DNA of 64,000 nucleotides from Leptospira brenneri (GTDB lineage: Bacteria; Spirochaetota; Leptospiria; Leptospirales; Leptospiraceae): contig NZ_NPDQ01000005.1 in assembly GCF_002812125.1 (NCBI RefSeq), positions 301,683 through 365,682 on the forward strand, given 5' to 3'. The position numbers were made by a program, and so were the translations under genes. The notes under the pieces are model-generated. The model did not search any database. It was not told where the DNA came from and saw only the letters and a list, made by a program, of their open reading frames with translations. Below, piece by piece: positions 1 to 8,664 of the stretch; position 1 is the first letter of the stretch; each line of letters begins with the position of its first letter.

Positions 1-638
1 GGTCCAAGACAAGTGATTCCGATGAGGGGAGGTTGGAAAGGTTCTTCGAGTCTCTTTCCAATATCATACTTCACATGGAAGTCGACTTCTCCCGGAGTTT
101 TGATTTTTTTATCACCGTCCACAATCAGAAACTCATTGGAGGGAAGTTGTTCAATGGTGATTTTTCCAAATTGTGCTTTATGATTTTCATCAAATAGAAC
201 AAATTCCACAACTTCTTCCATGGTTTTGTAACTTCGAAAATGAGCCATTTCGGCTTTGATATCGGGAAATCCAAAACTTTCCGTCCCATCAATAAACTCA
301 GAAGCCAGGTTGAGTTCCTGTGGACCCATAAGTGATTCCCCGAGAACAATAGTTAGCTGTTCTTTTTGTTCGGGAGAACAAATGATAAATGTTTTTTTGC
401 CACCGCGAAAGAAGAAGTTGAAGTAAATAGGGAATTCTAACTCCGCAATGGAGATCCCTTTTTCGACATGAAAGAATTTATTGGGAAGGACAAACACCAG
501 AGGGGTTTTCTTTTCGAGCCCCATGGTGTCTTTAATTGTTTCCGGAGGGGACCCAATTTGGATGTACCCTTCGGATGTATCGACTAAATATCCCCCTCTA
601 GGGAGAGCGGTAAAACCATTCGGTTCTGAACTGACCAT
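1..638 (-). CDS. Partial conserved protein running off the left edge
   Basis: Reading the minus strand from an ATG at 638 gives an uninterrupted frame of about 212 codons that leaves the window at base 1, so the 3' end is missing. It begins MVSSEPNGFTALPRGGYLVD and continues without a stop through motifs such as GYIQIGSPPETIKDTMGLEK and FPIYFNFFFRGGKKTF. No signal peptide or membrane segment is visible, so it is probably cytoplasmic. The start lies 18 nt after the trxA stop on the same strand, suggesting co-transcription with thioredoxin. I do not recognise the family and assign no function. The absence of any stop over 638 nt, together with the operon-like spacing, is the reason to call it a gene. 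Confidence 0.75.
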   Translation of the reverse strand, partial: MVSSEPNGFTALPRGGYLVDTSEGYIQIGSPPETIKDTMGLEKKTPLVFVLPNKFFHVEKGISIAELEFPIYFNFFFRGGKKTFIICSPEQKEQLTIVLGESLMGPQELNLASEFIDGTESFGFPDIKAEMAHFRSYKTMEEVVEFVLFDENHKAQFGKITIEQLPSNEFLIVDGDKKIKTPGEVDFHVKYDIGKRLEEPFQPPLIGITCLG

Positions 639-656
639 TAGGGGATAATTTATTTC

Positions 657-968
657 CTACTTGTGATTTTCTATAAATTTTTTGATTTGCGGTTTTGGTA
701 AAGCACCAATTGCTTTATCCACTAAAACTCCGTCTTTATAGAGAAGGAGAGTAGGGATGGATTGGATTCCCAATTCCTGCGCTGTCTTCTGATTAAAATC
801 AACATTAAGCTTAGTAATTTTGATATCAGCCATTTCTTGCGATAGTTCATCTAGAACTGGAGCCACCATTCGACAAGGTCCACACCATTCCGCCCAACAA
901 TCCACGAGTACAACGCCCTTAGCAGTTTCTGCTTTGAAATTGGCGTCAGTGACTTCCGTAAGTGCCAT
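657..968 (-). CDS. trxA: Thioredoxin
   Basis: A 103-residue protein of the standard thioredoxin length. The redox motif WCGPC is at residues 28-32, followed by RMVAPVLDEL, and the cis-proline region appears as SIPTLLLYKDG near residues 73-83. These are the hallmarks of a cytoplasmic dithiol-disulfide oxidoreductase that reduces protein disulfides and is itself recycled by thioredoxin reductase. An extra Cys at residue 24 precedes the active site. The ATG at 968 is preceded on the minus strand by an AAGGAGAA ribosome-binding site. The unidentified edge gene follows after 18 nt. Identification is secure from the motif, fold landmarks and length. Confidence 0.97.
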   Translation of the reverse strand: MALTEVTDANFKAETAKGVVLVDCWAEWCGPCRMVAPVLDELSQEMADIKITKLNVDFNQKTAQELGIQSIPTLLLYKDGVLVDKAIGALPKPQIKKFIENHK

Positions 969-1042
969 ATTTCGAATTCTCCTTTTTTGAAAAGTATCCC
1001 CTTTCTATAAACTAGACTGGGGATTCTAGGGAAAAACGTCGA

Positions 1043-1852
1043 TTATTGTTTCTTTTTTTTCTTTTTATCGTCGGACTCTAGATCTGTGATCTTCTGTTGG
1101 AAGGACTCGATGAGAGTTTTTGTTTTTTCCAAATCTTCGGTTTCGCCAGTAATTTGGAAAATTTTGCGGTTCATCTCCAACATTTCTACAGAATGTTTCA
1201 AATCTGTGGAATCTTGTGTAGACATTTCAAATTTTGTCCTATAATCCTGTGCGGCTTGGTTAGCAAGTTCTATGACAAGATTGAAGTGTTCTTTGCGAAT
1301 GTAGTAATAAGGATTTTCAAGGTCTTGTTCCCTTTCGTAGGCGATAAAATCAAAAAGATTTTTCGTACAAGCCGCAACTCTGAAATTGATGTCCGGCCAG
1401 GACCATTTCCATTTGGAGTTGGGTCCAAAGGCAGCCAAGGTTTTCTTCATAGCTTGCTGGAGGCCTTTGATTAGGTTTAACCTTTGTGTGGGCGTGAGTC
1501 TTTCTATTTTTACAAGTAGTTCTTTGTTTTCGGAAAGAGAACCATCCACATTGTTTCCTACTGTTTTTTCAATATAGGAGATGCAGTTATAAATTTCCTT
1601 TCTTGCTGTTTCTAAATAGTTGTTGTTGTTGATTTCTAAGATAGCAGTGGAAAGTTCATTGATCACAATACAGGTGTTAATTGTTTTGATGGAATTGATG
1701 GCAAGGGAAATATTGAAATAAGGTTCCATGTCCTTACTTTTTTTGGCTTGGACTTTGTAGATATTGGCTTCTTTTTTCAGCTCTTCTAGGTAGTTTTTGA
1801 AATCCACCAGTTTGTCGTTGAAGTCGGCCTTTTTTTCCTTTGTGATCGCCAT
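1043..1852 (-). CDS. Hydrophilic helical protein of unknown function
   Basis: About 269 residues from the ATG at 1852 (MAITKEKK); a second ATG four codons upstream at 1864 is also possible, and neither has a convincing ribosome-binding site. The protein is strongly charged and predicted helical, with no signal peptide or transmembrane stretch, and ends in a run of lysines (DDKKKKKKQ). A few aromatic-rich motifs, such as [15 protein letters not shown] near residue 150, suggest a folded core. It lies upstream of trxA on the same strand with about a 75-nt gap. I do not recognise the family. Codon use and length make it a likely real gene. Confidence 0.75.
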   Translation of the reverse strand: MAITKEKKADFNDKLVDFKNYLEELKKEANIYKVQAKKSKDMEPYFNISLAINSIKTINTCIVINELSTAILEINNNNYLETARKEIYNCISYIEKTVGNNVDGSLSENKELLVKIERLTPTQRLNLIKGLQQAMKKTLAAFGPNSKWKWSWPDINFRVAACTKNLFDFIAYEREQDLENPYYYIRKEHFNLVIELANQAAQDYRTKFEMSTQDSTDLKHSVEMLEMNRKIFQITGETEDLEKTKTLIESFQQKITDLESDDKKKKKKQ

Positions 1853-1937
1853 GGCTGGTATCATTTTCGGCAGATTGGATTGGTTTTGTCCATAAAAAAC
1901 ATCGACCAGGTTGAGATCTTACCGAAACTGGAATAGA

Positions 1938-2150
1938 ATGGACAATTCTCCAAGGAAACAAAGAGATCTACTCGATCTCCTCGACACCTACAAATACATG
2001 AACCAGGCCGTTTTCTGGGATTTTTTAGATTTGGATGGTCGTTGGGATTTTGCGAACGGTTGGTTGCATTTGAACCATCCGGAGGACGAGTGGAGGGTGA
2101 GGGCTTCGGAACAATTTCCCCCCATCCGCCCGGAAGGCACTGACCACTAA
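1938..2150 (+). CDS. Possible small hypothetical protein
   Basis: A 70-codon frame from ATG 1938 (MDNSPRKQRDLLDLLDTYKY), extendable upstream to 1911. The composition is protein-like: charged and Trp-rich (WDFLDLDGRWDFANGWLHL), without low complexity. It fills a gap between two minus-strand genes and overlaps neither. There is no clear ribosome-binding site and I recognise no family, so it is only a candidate. Confidence 0.4.
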   Translation: MDNSPRKQRDLLDLLDTYKYMNQAVFWDFLDLDGRWDFANGWLHLNHPEDEWRVRASEQFPPIRPEGTDH

Positions 2151-2189
2151 AATCGGATTCGATTTTCTTAGGTCAGCCTTAGCGCTTCG

Positions 2190-2219
2190 AGTCCAAGACA
2201 AAAAGTTTCGTCTTGGACT
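2190..2219. terminator. Bidirectional stem-loop between convergent ends
   Basis: AGTCCAAGAC at 2190-2199 pairs perfectly with GTCTTGGACT at 2210-2219 across a 10-nt loop. It sits between the end of the small plus-strand frame and the end of the minus-strand exported-protein gene. Only short T runs flank it, so it is a terminator candidate working in either direction, not a textbook one. Confidence 0.55.
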
Positions 2220-2228
2220 TTCATCTGC

Positions 2229-3080
2229 TTAATAAGTAATCTTTAAATCAGCAATATCGATAAACTTTCTAAAAAGAAGGCTGTTGGTTGGTTTCTTTGT
2301 ATCAAATACAAGAACAGCTACTTTGTTGAAAGAAAGAAAGTTCGGTCGGTATTGGGTATAGTGATGACTTGTAATGGTCGTACGATACTTGTTATTGTAA
2401 ATAGTATATGTGTGTTTTGGAAGAGTTTCGTGCACTTGGCGTTTTTTCTCATCTTCGGTTTGCGCTACATAGTTATACATTACTTGTTTTTCTTTTGTAG
2501 GACCTGTTTCACCGAAGAGAGTAAAAGGTAGTGCTTTTGCATTGTTTTTACAAAGGTAATCTACTACTTCTGTAAATGTAGGTTCTGGCATTTCTGCTTC
2601 AAATCCTGCATAGTGGCGTTTTTCTACTTCTGCTTTTTTCTTTGCATAAGTTTCTTCACCCCAGATTTCTTTTGCTGTGACTGGAGTTGGCATTACATTC
2701 GAAAAGTATAAAGTTCTATCTTCTTTTTCTGGATCGGACTTTCTCCAAGCAGGATAAGGAATGAGTTTTCTTTCCTCTGCGTTGGTCCTATCGTTTTCGT
2801 GTCCAGCAAGAACGTAGATTGCGTATTCTTGGTTGTCTGGAACTCGAGATTCTAATTCTACTTGGACATCCAAAAATTCACCTTTCCCTGTATCAGCATG
2901 TCGTCTAACAAAGTTTACAGTTTTAAGGCGGATCCTTGAATCATACATAGAAAGTGGATACAAGTCACGGCTGTCTTTGGAAGCAGCAGTACCCGGTGTC
3001 CCTTGTGTATTCCCTGTTTCTTGGGCAAAAAGAGCACAAGTGAGTAGGGTGAATGAAATGGCGAATATTGTTTTGTTCAT
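2229..3080 (-). CDS. Exported protein of unknown function
   Basis: A 283-residue protein with a clear Sec signal peptide (MNKTIFAISFTLLTCALFAQ, cleavage likely near residue 20) followed by a Gly/Thr-rich linker and a soluble domain rich in Tyr and charged residues. There is no lipobox in the usual position and no later membrane span, so it should be periplasmic or attached to the envelope. The start ATG at 3080 has a TATAAA-like -10 about 25 nt upstream on the minus strand. It appears monocistronic and ends at the 2190-2219 hairpin. I considered a periplasmic flagellar sheath or coiling protein, because leptospires export several of similar size, but no motif here lets me claim that. Confidence 0.8.
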   Translation of the reverse strand: MNKTIFAISFTLLTCALFAQETGNTQGTPGTAASKDSRDLYPLSMYDSRIRLKTVNFVRRHADTGKGEFLDVQVELESRVPDNQEYAIYVLAGHENDRTNAEERKLIPYPAWRKSDPEKEDRTLYFSNVMPTPVTAKEIWGEETYAKKKAEVEKRHYAGFEAEMPEPTFTEVVDYLCKNNAKALPFTLFGETGPTKEKQVMYNYVAQTEDEKKRQVHETLPKHTYTIYNNKYRTTITSHHYTQYRPNFLSFNKVAVLVFDTKKPTNSLLFRKFIDIADLKITY

Positions 3081-3145
3081 GTTCCGACTACCAATTTGGT
3101 TTATACAGTTAGTATCGAAGAAATGGCCCGGAAAAATTAGGGAAA

Positions 3146-3502
3146 TTAGGCTTTTTTCGGGCGATTGTTCTCGTCCACAAAGACTACCTTGGGTTTGTAA
3201 TCTACGGAAAGCTCTTTTTCTTCGACTTGACCATAAGTGATGATGATGACCTTGTCCCCTTTCATTCCCAGTCTAGCGGCCGCCCCATTCAGACAGATGG
3301 TTCCCGAACCGCGTTCTCCCACGATCAGGTAGGTTTCAAATCGGGCTCCATTATTAACGTTCACTACGGAAACTTGTTCATAAGGTCTCATTCCAGCCAA
3401 ATCCATCAGGTCTTGGTCAACGGTAAGACTACCTTCGTAGTGGAGTTCCGCCTCAGTGACGACGGCTCTATGGATTTTGCCTTTGCAAACAGTGATGATC
3501 AT
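3146..3502 (-). CDS. panD: Aspartate 1-decarboxylase
   Basis: A 118-residue protein matching the PanD family in length and motifs. The enzyme makes beta-alanine from L-aspartate for pantothenate and coenzyme A synthesis. It is made as a proenzyme that self-cleaves between Gly24 and Ser25, visible here in HYEGSLTVD, to create the pyruvoyl cofactor. Other family landmarks are the N-terminal [16 protein letters not shown] and the later [12 protein letters not shown]. The start overlaps the stop of the upstream gene by four bases (ATGA at 3499-3502), indicating translational coupling to the Panacea-like protein. Identification is secure. Confidence 0.96.
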   Translation of the reverse strand: MIITVCKGKIHRAVVTEAELHYEGSLTVDQDLMDLAGMRPYEQVSVVNVNNGARFETYLIVGERGSGTICLNGAAARLGMKGDKVIIITYGQVEEKELSVDYKPKVVFVDENNRPKKA

Positions 3503-4032
3503 TCTGACCTCTCAAATAAAACCCTAAACATTTTGCCCGATAGATTCAAAAGGCTTTTTTGTACGAGAACATGGATTTTCGTATTGATTCGTTCTACAGA
3601 AAAAGGAATGGCATCGAAGAGCGGGGTGACCACGTAGTTTTCATAAAGATTGGGATAATGGCGATTTTCGTCCACAACCCGACCACGGAAGGCTTCGACT
3701 ACCTTCATCATCACCCGTTTGTCTTCCCGGGAGAGAACCAGTCCCTCCATCGGTTTTAGGAAACGCAAAGTGAATCCTTGGATTCCGTTTCCTTCAATTT
3801 TGGGAATGACATCGATATGACCTTTTTCTTTCAAAAATAAAAGTGCTTCGTTCAGTTTGACGGGGTAAGGGGAGTCTTCTAAGTGGATATAGTCTCCTCT
3901 TGTGATCATCTCCGCATGTTTTTGGAAATGAACACCATCCGAATAGTAGAGGAGTTTCGCCAAATCGAGGCGGGCTCTACCATTGGGTGATTTTTCGAGG
4001 ATCCAAAGGATCGCATGACAAAGTTTCTCCAT
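3499..4032 (-). CDS. Panacea/DUF4065-like protein upstream of panD
   Basis: A 177-residue cytoplasmic protein. Its first 75 residues ([20 protein letters not shown], then [18 protein letters not shown]) follow the layout of the Panacea/DUF4065 domain, in which a short helix with a KLLYxxD motif precedes the remainder. In phages and plasmids such domains often serve as antitoxins (SocA/GepA relatives). Here the gene instead overlaps panD by four bases, and no toxin candidate is adjacent, so a housekeeping or regulatory role is as likely. It is transcribed divergently from lipB, whose likely start overlaps its 5' end by 18 nt. The domain match is my reading from motif pattern, not a search. Confidence 0.65.
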   Translation of the reverse strand: MEKLCHAILWILEKSPNGRARLDLAKLLYYSDGVHFQKHAEMITRGDYIHLEDSPYPVKLNEALLFLKEKGHIDVIPKIEGNGIQGFTLRFLKPMEGLVLSREDKRVMMKVVEAFRGRVVDENRHYPNLYENYVVTPLFDAIPFSVERINTKIHVLVQKSLLNLSGKMFRVLFERSE

Positions 4033-4674
4033 CGAAAAGGACTTCCTTCCTATCTGTTTCCTTCGATTGTTTCGTACACAAGATACGTGAAATTCCAGGA
4101 AAATTCCAGGAAAAATCGAAGGGAATCTCTGCTCTTTTTAGAACACAGTCCATGTTTAACAGGGGGCATAGGTGCGAAAGCGGAAAATCTTTTGGTTTCC
4201 CTCGGTGTTCTCTCTGCTATGGGGGTGGAGCTCATCACTTTGCCAAGAGGGGGAGATTTTACTGCCCATGAACCCGGTCAAATTGTGGGATACTTACAAA
4301 TTGATTTGAAAAAACGAAATTTGAGTTTGGGAGATTTTTTAAGGATTCTCAATCGAAGTTTGGTGGATTCTATTTGGGAAACCTGGGGATTGAAACTAGA
4401 AGAAAATCCCAAGGCACCTGGACTCTATACAGTAGAAGAACCAAAATTGAAACTTGTTTCGGAAGGAATCTTTGCGAAGTCTTATTTTACAAGTTTTGGA
4501 TTTGCATTGAATGCAATGAACAACCTATCAACATTTTCTCTCATCAATCCTTGTGGTGCCAAATCAGAAGATATGACTTCCCTCCAAAGATTGGGAAAAC
4601 CTGTAGATTTCCCGAAAGAAAGAAGAGAATTTGTGGAAAGTTTTGCTAAAACATTTATAGACCTACTTCCTTAA
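4015..4674 (+). CDS. lipB: Octanoyl-[acyl carrier protein] transferase LipB
   Basis: A 219-residue cytoplasmic enzyme that transfers octanoate from acyl carrier protein to lipoyl-domain lysines, the first step of lipoate synthesis. The LipB signature is present: LPRGGDFTAHEPGQIVGYL (residues 76-94; the usual family sequence is RGGQxTYHGPGQ), a conserved Lys in the PKLKLVSEGI segment (about residue 146) and the catalytic Cys180 in SLINPCGAKSEDMTSL. LEHSPCLTGG near residue 42 corresponds to the family's LxEHxPxxTxG. Substitution of Glu for the usual Gly in HEPGQ and of Phe for Val is mild divergence. The N-terminus aligns in length with bacterial LipB if the ATG at 4015 is used, which overlaps the divergent gene by 18 nt. 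Confidence 0.9.
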   Translation: MTKFLHRKGLPSYLFPSIVSYTRYVKFQENSRKNRRESLLFLEHSPCLTGGIGAKAENLLVSLGVLSAMGVELITLPRGGDFTAHEPGQIVGYLQIDLKKRNLSLGDFLRILNRSLVDSIWETWGLKLEENPKAPGLYTVEEPKLKLVSEGIFAKSYFTSFGFALNAMNNLSTFSLINPCGAKSEDMTSLQRLGKPVDFPKERREFVESFAKTFIDLLP

Positions 4675-4722
4675 TTTCCTCTGTAAATTCAGAGAATCCG
4701 CCGAAAAGTATAAGGGGGATCT

Positions 4723-5709
4723 ATGAAATATTCACGTTTTTTTCTATCCTTTATACTTTTCTTTTTCCTCTGTGAAATCTTGGCTCTCAGTGCCGTGGTT
4801 TGGACTTTTTATGAATCTTTGCAGAATGCTCTCACCCAAGAACAGTTTGTTTCTGACCATAGAGCTCGTGATTTGACTTTAGCACTCGCAAAAAGTTCAG
4901 AACAGAGACTACAGAACGAAGGTTATGTGGAACTTGAGAAAATGTTTGGTCGTTATGTCGAACAATCTAAAAATGATCCTGAAGAGTTTTATATCCAAAA
5001 GATTAGTTTATATTCTAGTGATGCCACTCTTCTTGTATCCACTGATACCATTTATACACCGGATGAATTAAAAAAAAGAAAACCGGACGAAACACTTCTT
5101 CATTCCACCTTTTTTAAAAAAGGAATTCGGATGAAAAAATGGCAATGGTCAGAACCAGAAAATGGAGAAAATCCTATCCTCAATTCTAAAAGAGATCCGA
5201 AGGTTCGATCTGGATTTGAATGGGTACTTTCTTATTTGCCACTGGCAAAGTCTAATACTGTCAGACTCACTGCACCACTTTATAAACCGGGAACACTCGA
5301 TGTGACAGGACTTGTGATTTTGGTTTATGAAAGAGGAAATCTCGGATTACTCTTTGAAAACCAATGGAAACTTGTAGAATGGATGGTTTTCAATTACATT
5401 CTATTTGCTTTTGTTGTGAGTTTGATTTTGACTGGAGCTTTTGTTGCCTATACAATGTTAGTGGCAAAAGATTCTTCTGTAACTCCGAAAGAGTCTTCAG
5501 GTTTGCCTTTATTTGAGAAAAAAACTGTAGAACCAAAAGAAAGCAATTTAGAACCAGTTCTTGATTTGACGGAAGAAAAAACAGCGGTCGTAGATACGAA
5601 GAGTGAAACTGGAAATGAAGTGGAGATCCTTTCTGGGGAGGCACTTGTTTCGGCAGTTCCTTCTGATTCTCACCAAACACCGATTCGTGATGCGATTTTT
5701 TTAGGATAA
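4723..5709 (+). CDS. Two-span membrane sensor-like protein
   Basis: A 328-residue protein with a transmembrane helix at residues 5-28, an extracytoplasmic domain of about 190 residues, a second helix at about 220-247 and a charged, low-complexity cytoplasmic tail. That is the topology of a sensor without a catalytic output domain. The start has a strong ribosome-binding site (GGGGGA). It ends 3 nt before the STAS/zinc-ribbon gene, and murJ follows, so the three look like an operon. I infer that it signals to, or partners with, the STAS protein; the family is unrecognised and the extracytoplasmic domain could be a divergent Cache fold. Confidence 0.75.
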   Translation: MKYSRFFLSFILFFFLCEILALSAVVWTFYESLQNALTQEQFVSDHRARDLTLALAKSSEQRLQNEGYVELEKMFGRYVEQSKNDPEEFYIQKISLYSSDATLLVSTDTIYTPDELKKRKPDETLLHSTFFKKGIRMKKWQWSEPENGENPILNSKRDPKVRSGFEWVLSYLPLAKSNTVRLTAPLYKPGTLDVTGLVILVYERGNLGLLFENQWKLVEWMVFNYILFAFVVSLILTGAFVAYTMLVAKDSSVTPKESSGLPLFEKKTVEPKESNLEPVLDLTEEKTAVVDTKSETGNEVEILSGEALVSAVPSDSHQTPIRDAIFLG

Positions 5710-5712
5710 ATT

Positions 5713-6570
5713 ATGGAAGCCCAAGATAAAGTATTTTCAATCCAGTTGAAAGGTGGTTTGGACGGAACCAGTGCCGAAGATTTTTATCGTTACTTTGAAT
5801 CACAATTAAACAAAGGATATAGAAAGTTCTTATTTCAGTTTGGAGCTTTGGACTTTATCACTTCCAATGGAATTAGCATTCTAGTGAAAATTCATAAACA
5901 GATCAGAAAGGTTGGGGCGGTTTATGCGATTTATGGAGTGAAACAAGAAGTGGAAGATGTTCTAAGTCTTGTTGGACTCTTTGAAAAACTTCCCATCTTT
6001 CGTGGTCATTCCCAAGCGGAATCCTTTCTTTTACAAATGGACACAAGAAGAGAAGTCGCACCGGAAACAAAACCAGTGGAAAAAGAATCGAAACCTACTC
6101 AGACTTCTTCTGAGGAAAACAGGATTCGATTTTATTTTACCGGTAAATCCAAAGAAAAAGATTCTTCCAAAGATCCTATTTCGCAGTTGGAATCGATTCC
6201 TGATTCCAAAGAGAGTCCTGAAATTCCCAAAACAAGTTCTTCACCAATGGAATCTGTTTTAGAAGAAAAACTAAATAGCCTTCGTTTGGAGATCAAAGAG
6301 ACCTTAAACAATGAACTCGAAAGAAGGTTTGCTGTTTATAAAACCTCTCCTGAATCAGAAGAAAAACGTATTGGTGTTGCCGTTCCGAATTACATCCAAT
6401 CCAAAACCAAACAATTGGAGGCCTTGGAGCGAATCATCCAATGTGAGGTTTGTGGGACAAGGCTTAGGCTTCATAAATTTGGAAAACATGAATGTCCAGG
6501 TTGTTCCACCCAGTTCCAAATGAGCCCAGGTGGTTCTATCCGTTTTCTTGAAAAATTGAATCCACTTTAA
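5713..6570 (+). CDS. STAS-domain protein with C-terminal zinc ribbon
   Basis: A 285-residue cytoplasmic protein. Residues 1-110 form a STAS domain of the anti-anti-sigma type (RKFLFQFGALDFITSNGISI, with the Ser-Asn pair where SpoIIAA proteins carry the phosphorylatable Ser). A charged, poorly ordered linker follows, then a helical stretch, then a four-Cys zinc ribbon with Cys at about 244, 247, 261 and 264 (CEVCGTRLRL...CPGC). STAS domains usually bind a partner kinase or sensor, so this may relay a signal from the membrane protein encoded 3 nt upstream. The STAS plus ribbon combination is uncommon. murJ starts 11 nt downstream. Confidence 0.82.
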   Translation: MEAQDKVFSIQLKGGLDGTSAEDFYRYFESQLNKGYRKFLFQFGALDFITSNGISILVKIHKQIRKVGAVYAIYGVKQEVEDVLSLVGLFEKLPIFRGHSQAESFLLQMDTRREVAPETKPVEKESKPTQTSSEENRIRFYFTGKSKEKDSSKDPISQLESIPDSKESPEIPKTSSSPMESVLEEKLNSLRLEIKETLNNELERRFAVYKTSPESEEKRIGVAVPNYIQSKTKQLEALERIIQCEVCGTRLRLHKFGKHECPGCSTQFQMSPGGSIRFLEKLNPL

Positions 6571-6581
6571 AGTCTGGTTTT

Positions 6582-8207
6582 ATGACAAAACAAGCCAAGG
6601 GGAGTGAGTCTAGCGCCAGACGATCACTTGCCCTTTCTTTTTATACTTTTTTATCTCGAATTTTAGGTCTCGTTCGTGACCACTTTATGGCTGTTAGTTT
6701 TGGGACAGGAATGGTCGCCTCTGCCTTTAGTGTGGCTTACCGCCTTCCTAATATGTTTCGGAACCTGCTTGCGGAAGGGACATTAAGCCAATCCTTTATG
6801 CCTATTTTTTCTGAATATGAAAAGATGGGTGTGGAAGAAGCTAGAATGATGTCGGGAACCGTTCTTAGTTTTTTATTTTTATGTTTGTCTATCTTTGTGG
6901 CCCTTTTTTGGTTTTTTGCAGCAGGGTTTTTACCAGCACTTGTGGGAGGATCTCCTGAATACGGGGCACTTGTCGTAGAACTTTCGTTAGTTTTATTTTT
7001 TCTGATTATGACGGCGAGTTTGTCATCGATTTTTATGTCGATTTCCAATTCCCACCATCATTACTTTGTTCCTTCCTTATCTCCCATCATCCTTAACTTC
7101 AGTTATTTGATCGTTTTTATCTTTGTATTTCCTTTTTACCATGAAATTCGAGATAAGGTTTTTGTTTTGGCTTATGGAATTGTGACAGGAGGAGTCCTGC
7201 AACTTCTGGTCCAAGGTTGGTATGTTTACAAAAGGGGATACGGCCCTATCTTTCGTTTAAACTTTCGCCATCCCGCCATTAAAAAAATCTTTAAACTGAT
7301 GTTGCCCGCGGCCCTTGGAGGAAGTTTTTATCAAATAGGACTTCTTGTGGATATTTTCCTAGCCAATTACATTCAAAATCAAAACCCAGGACTTGGTGCT
7401 GTGGTCAGTTTGGATTATTCACAAAGACTAGTCCAACTTCCGACAGGGATCATTGGGGTGGCCCTTGCGACAACCATCCTTCCTTCTCTACTCAAAGACC
7501 TTCGAGAAGGAAGGGAAGAAAATGTTCCGAAAGAAATCGCCGATGTTTTATCTTTTGCATTTTTTTTAACACTTCCGGCAAGCATTGGTTTGGCGGTTTT
7601 AGGTGAGACGGTTTTAGATTCGATTTATTTTGGAGGAAGGTGGGATCATTTGGCAACCATTACGGCCTTTTATCCTTTGGTATTTTATTCTTTTGCCATT
7701 CCTTTTTACAGCATCAATAAGGTATTGGTTTCTTCTTATTATGCTTTTTCCGATACAAAAACTCCACTTCGGATCCAACTAGTTTCTTTTGTTTTGAGTG
7801 TGGTGGTGAGTATTGGGCTTATGTATTTTTTAAAACATTCTGCCATTGCATTAGCATCGGCATTTAGTGCTTCTGTGACTTCTTCTCTTCTATTGTTCTA
7901 TTTAAAATCACATAAAGTAAAAATTCCGTTTGCGACTGTTTGGTTGCGGATTCTAAAAATGATTCCGGCACTACTCGGACTTCTGTTATGGTTGGCTCTT
8001 TCGGAATGGGTAACAAAACCATATTTGGTTTCCTATCTTTCTGAAAGTTTGGGACTTGGTTATGCCAACGTCAGTCGGATTTGTTTGGTGGTTTCCATCC
8101 TTCCTGCGACAACCATTTACTTTGTCATTGCGGGCCTTACTGGTTTAGCGGAAGCCGAAATTATCTTAGGTAGGTTTCTTCGTAAGTTTAGAAAGAAAAC
8201 TAATTGA
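6582..8207 (+). CDS. murJ: Lipid II flippase MurJ (MviN family)
   Basis: A 541-residue polytopic membrane protein with about 14 predicted helices, the size and topology of MurJ, which moves lipid II across the inner membrane for peptidoglycan synthesis. The conserved N-terminus is easily seen: SFYTFLSRILGLVRDHFMA followed by SAFSVAYRLPNMFRNLLAEG and the downstream SFMPIFSEY. The family's charged Arg residues in helices 1 and 2 are retained. It is the last gene of the plus-strand run starting at 4723, beginning 11 nt after the STAS gene. Identification is secure from the N-terminal motifs. Confidence 0.96.
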   Translation: MTKQAKGSESSARRSLALSFYTFLSRILGLVRDHFMAVSFGTGMVASAFSVAYRLPNMFRNLLAEGTLSQSFMPIFSEYEKMGVEEARMMSGTVLSFLFLCLSIFVALFWFFAAGFLPALVGGSPEYGALVVELSLVLFFLIMTASLSSIFMSISNSHHHYFVPSLSPIILNFSYLIVFIFVFPFYHEIRDKVFVLAYGIVTGGVLQLLVQGWYVYKRGYGPIFRLNFRHPAIKKIFKLMLPAALGGSFYQIGLLVDIFLANYIQNQNPGLGAVVSLDYSQRLVQLPTGIIGVALATTILPSLLKDLREGREENVPKEIADVLSFAFFLTLPASIGLAVLGETVLDSIYFGGRWDHLATITAFYPLVFYSFAIPFYSINKVLVSSYYAFSDTKTPLRIQLVSFVLSVVVSIGLMYFLKHSAIALASAFSASVTSSLLLFYLKSHKVKIPFATVWLRILKMIPALLGLLLWLALSEWVTKPYLVSYLSESLGLGYANVSRICLVVSILPATTIYFVIAGLTGLAEAEIILGRFLRKFRKKTN

Positions 8208-8271
8208 TATAGGTAAAGTTTAACGGACGTTTTGTTTCTTGAGTAAAAGGTTTAAGCGGAAGGTGGATCAA

Positions 8272-8640
8272 TTATCGTGGGGCAAAAAAAATAATGGATA
8301 CACCGACGAGTGCGATTGCCGCCCCGATTAGATCAAACTTGTTCGGAATGAAGCCATCAAATTTCCAAGCCCATAACAGGGACATAACGATAAAAACTCC
8401 GCCATAGCTTGCATAGGTTCTTGCGAAATTAGCTGGTTGCCAGGTGGCAACCAGTCCATACAAACCTAAAATCACAAATCCTAAAATTCCCCATCCAATG
8501 GATTTGTTTCCGTGAACCCATAACCATACAAGATAACCACCACCAATTTCACAGAGTCCAGCTAATATAAAAACCAAACTAGGTTTTATAAATTGAGCGA
8601 TAAAATCTGAATTAAAAAATTGAATCATAATGGTTTTCAA
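8272..8640 (-). CDS. YnfA/UPF0060 small membrane protein
   Basis: A 122-residue protein with four predicted transmembrane helices and the UPF0060 landmarks AGLCEIGGGYLVWLWV, YGLVATWQPANFARTYASYGG and a C-terminal DLIGAAIALVGVSIIFFAPR. The family is a branch of the small drug/metabolite transporters with no firm substrate. It lies 24 nt downstream of ileS on the same strand, so it may be read from the same message. The family call is secure, the role is not. Confidence 0.93.
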   Translation of the reverse strand: MKTIMIQFFNSDFIAQFIKPSLVFILAGLCEIGGGYLVWLWVHGNKSIGWGILGFVILGLYGLVATWQPANFARTYASYGGVFIVMSLLWAWKFDGFIPNKFDLIGAAIALVGVSIIFFAPR

Positions 8641-8664
8641 TCTATTTCAAAAACTAAATAGAAA

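Noticed and set aside
2229..3080. Naming the exported protein as a flagellar sheath or coiling protein
   Set aside because: Size and export fit, but I cannot point to any diagnostic motif, so the name would be a guess.
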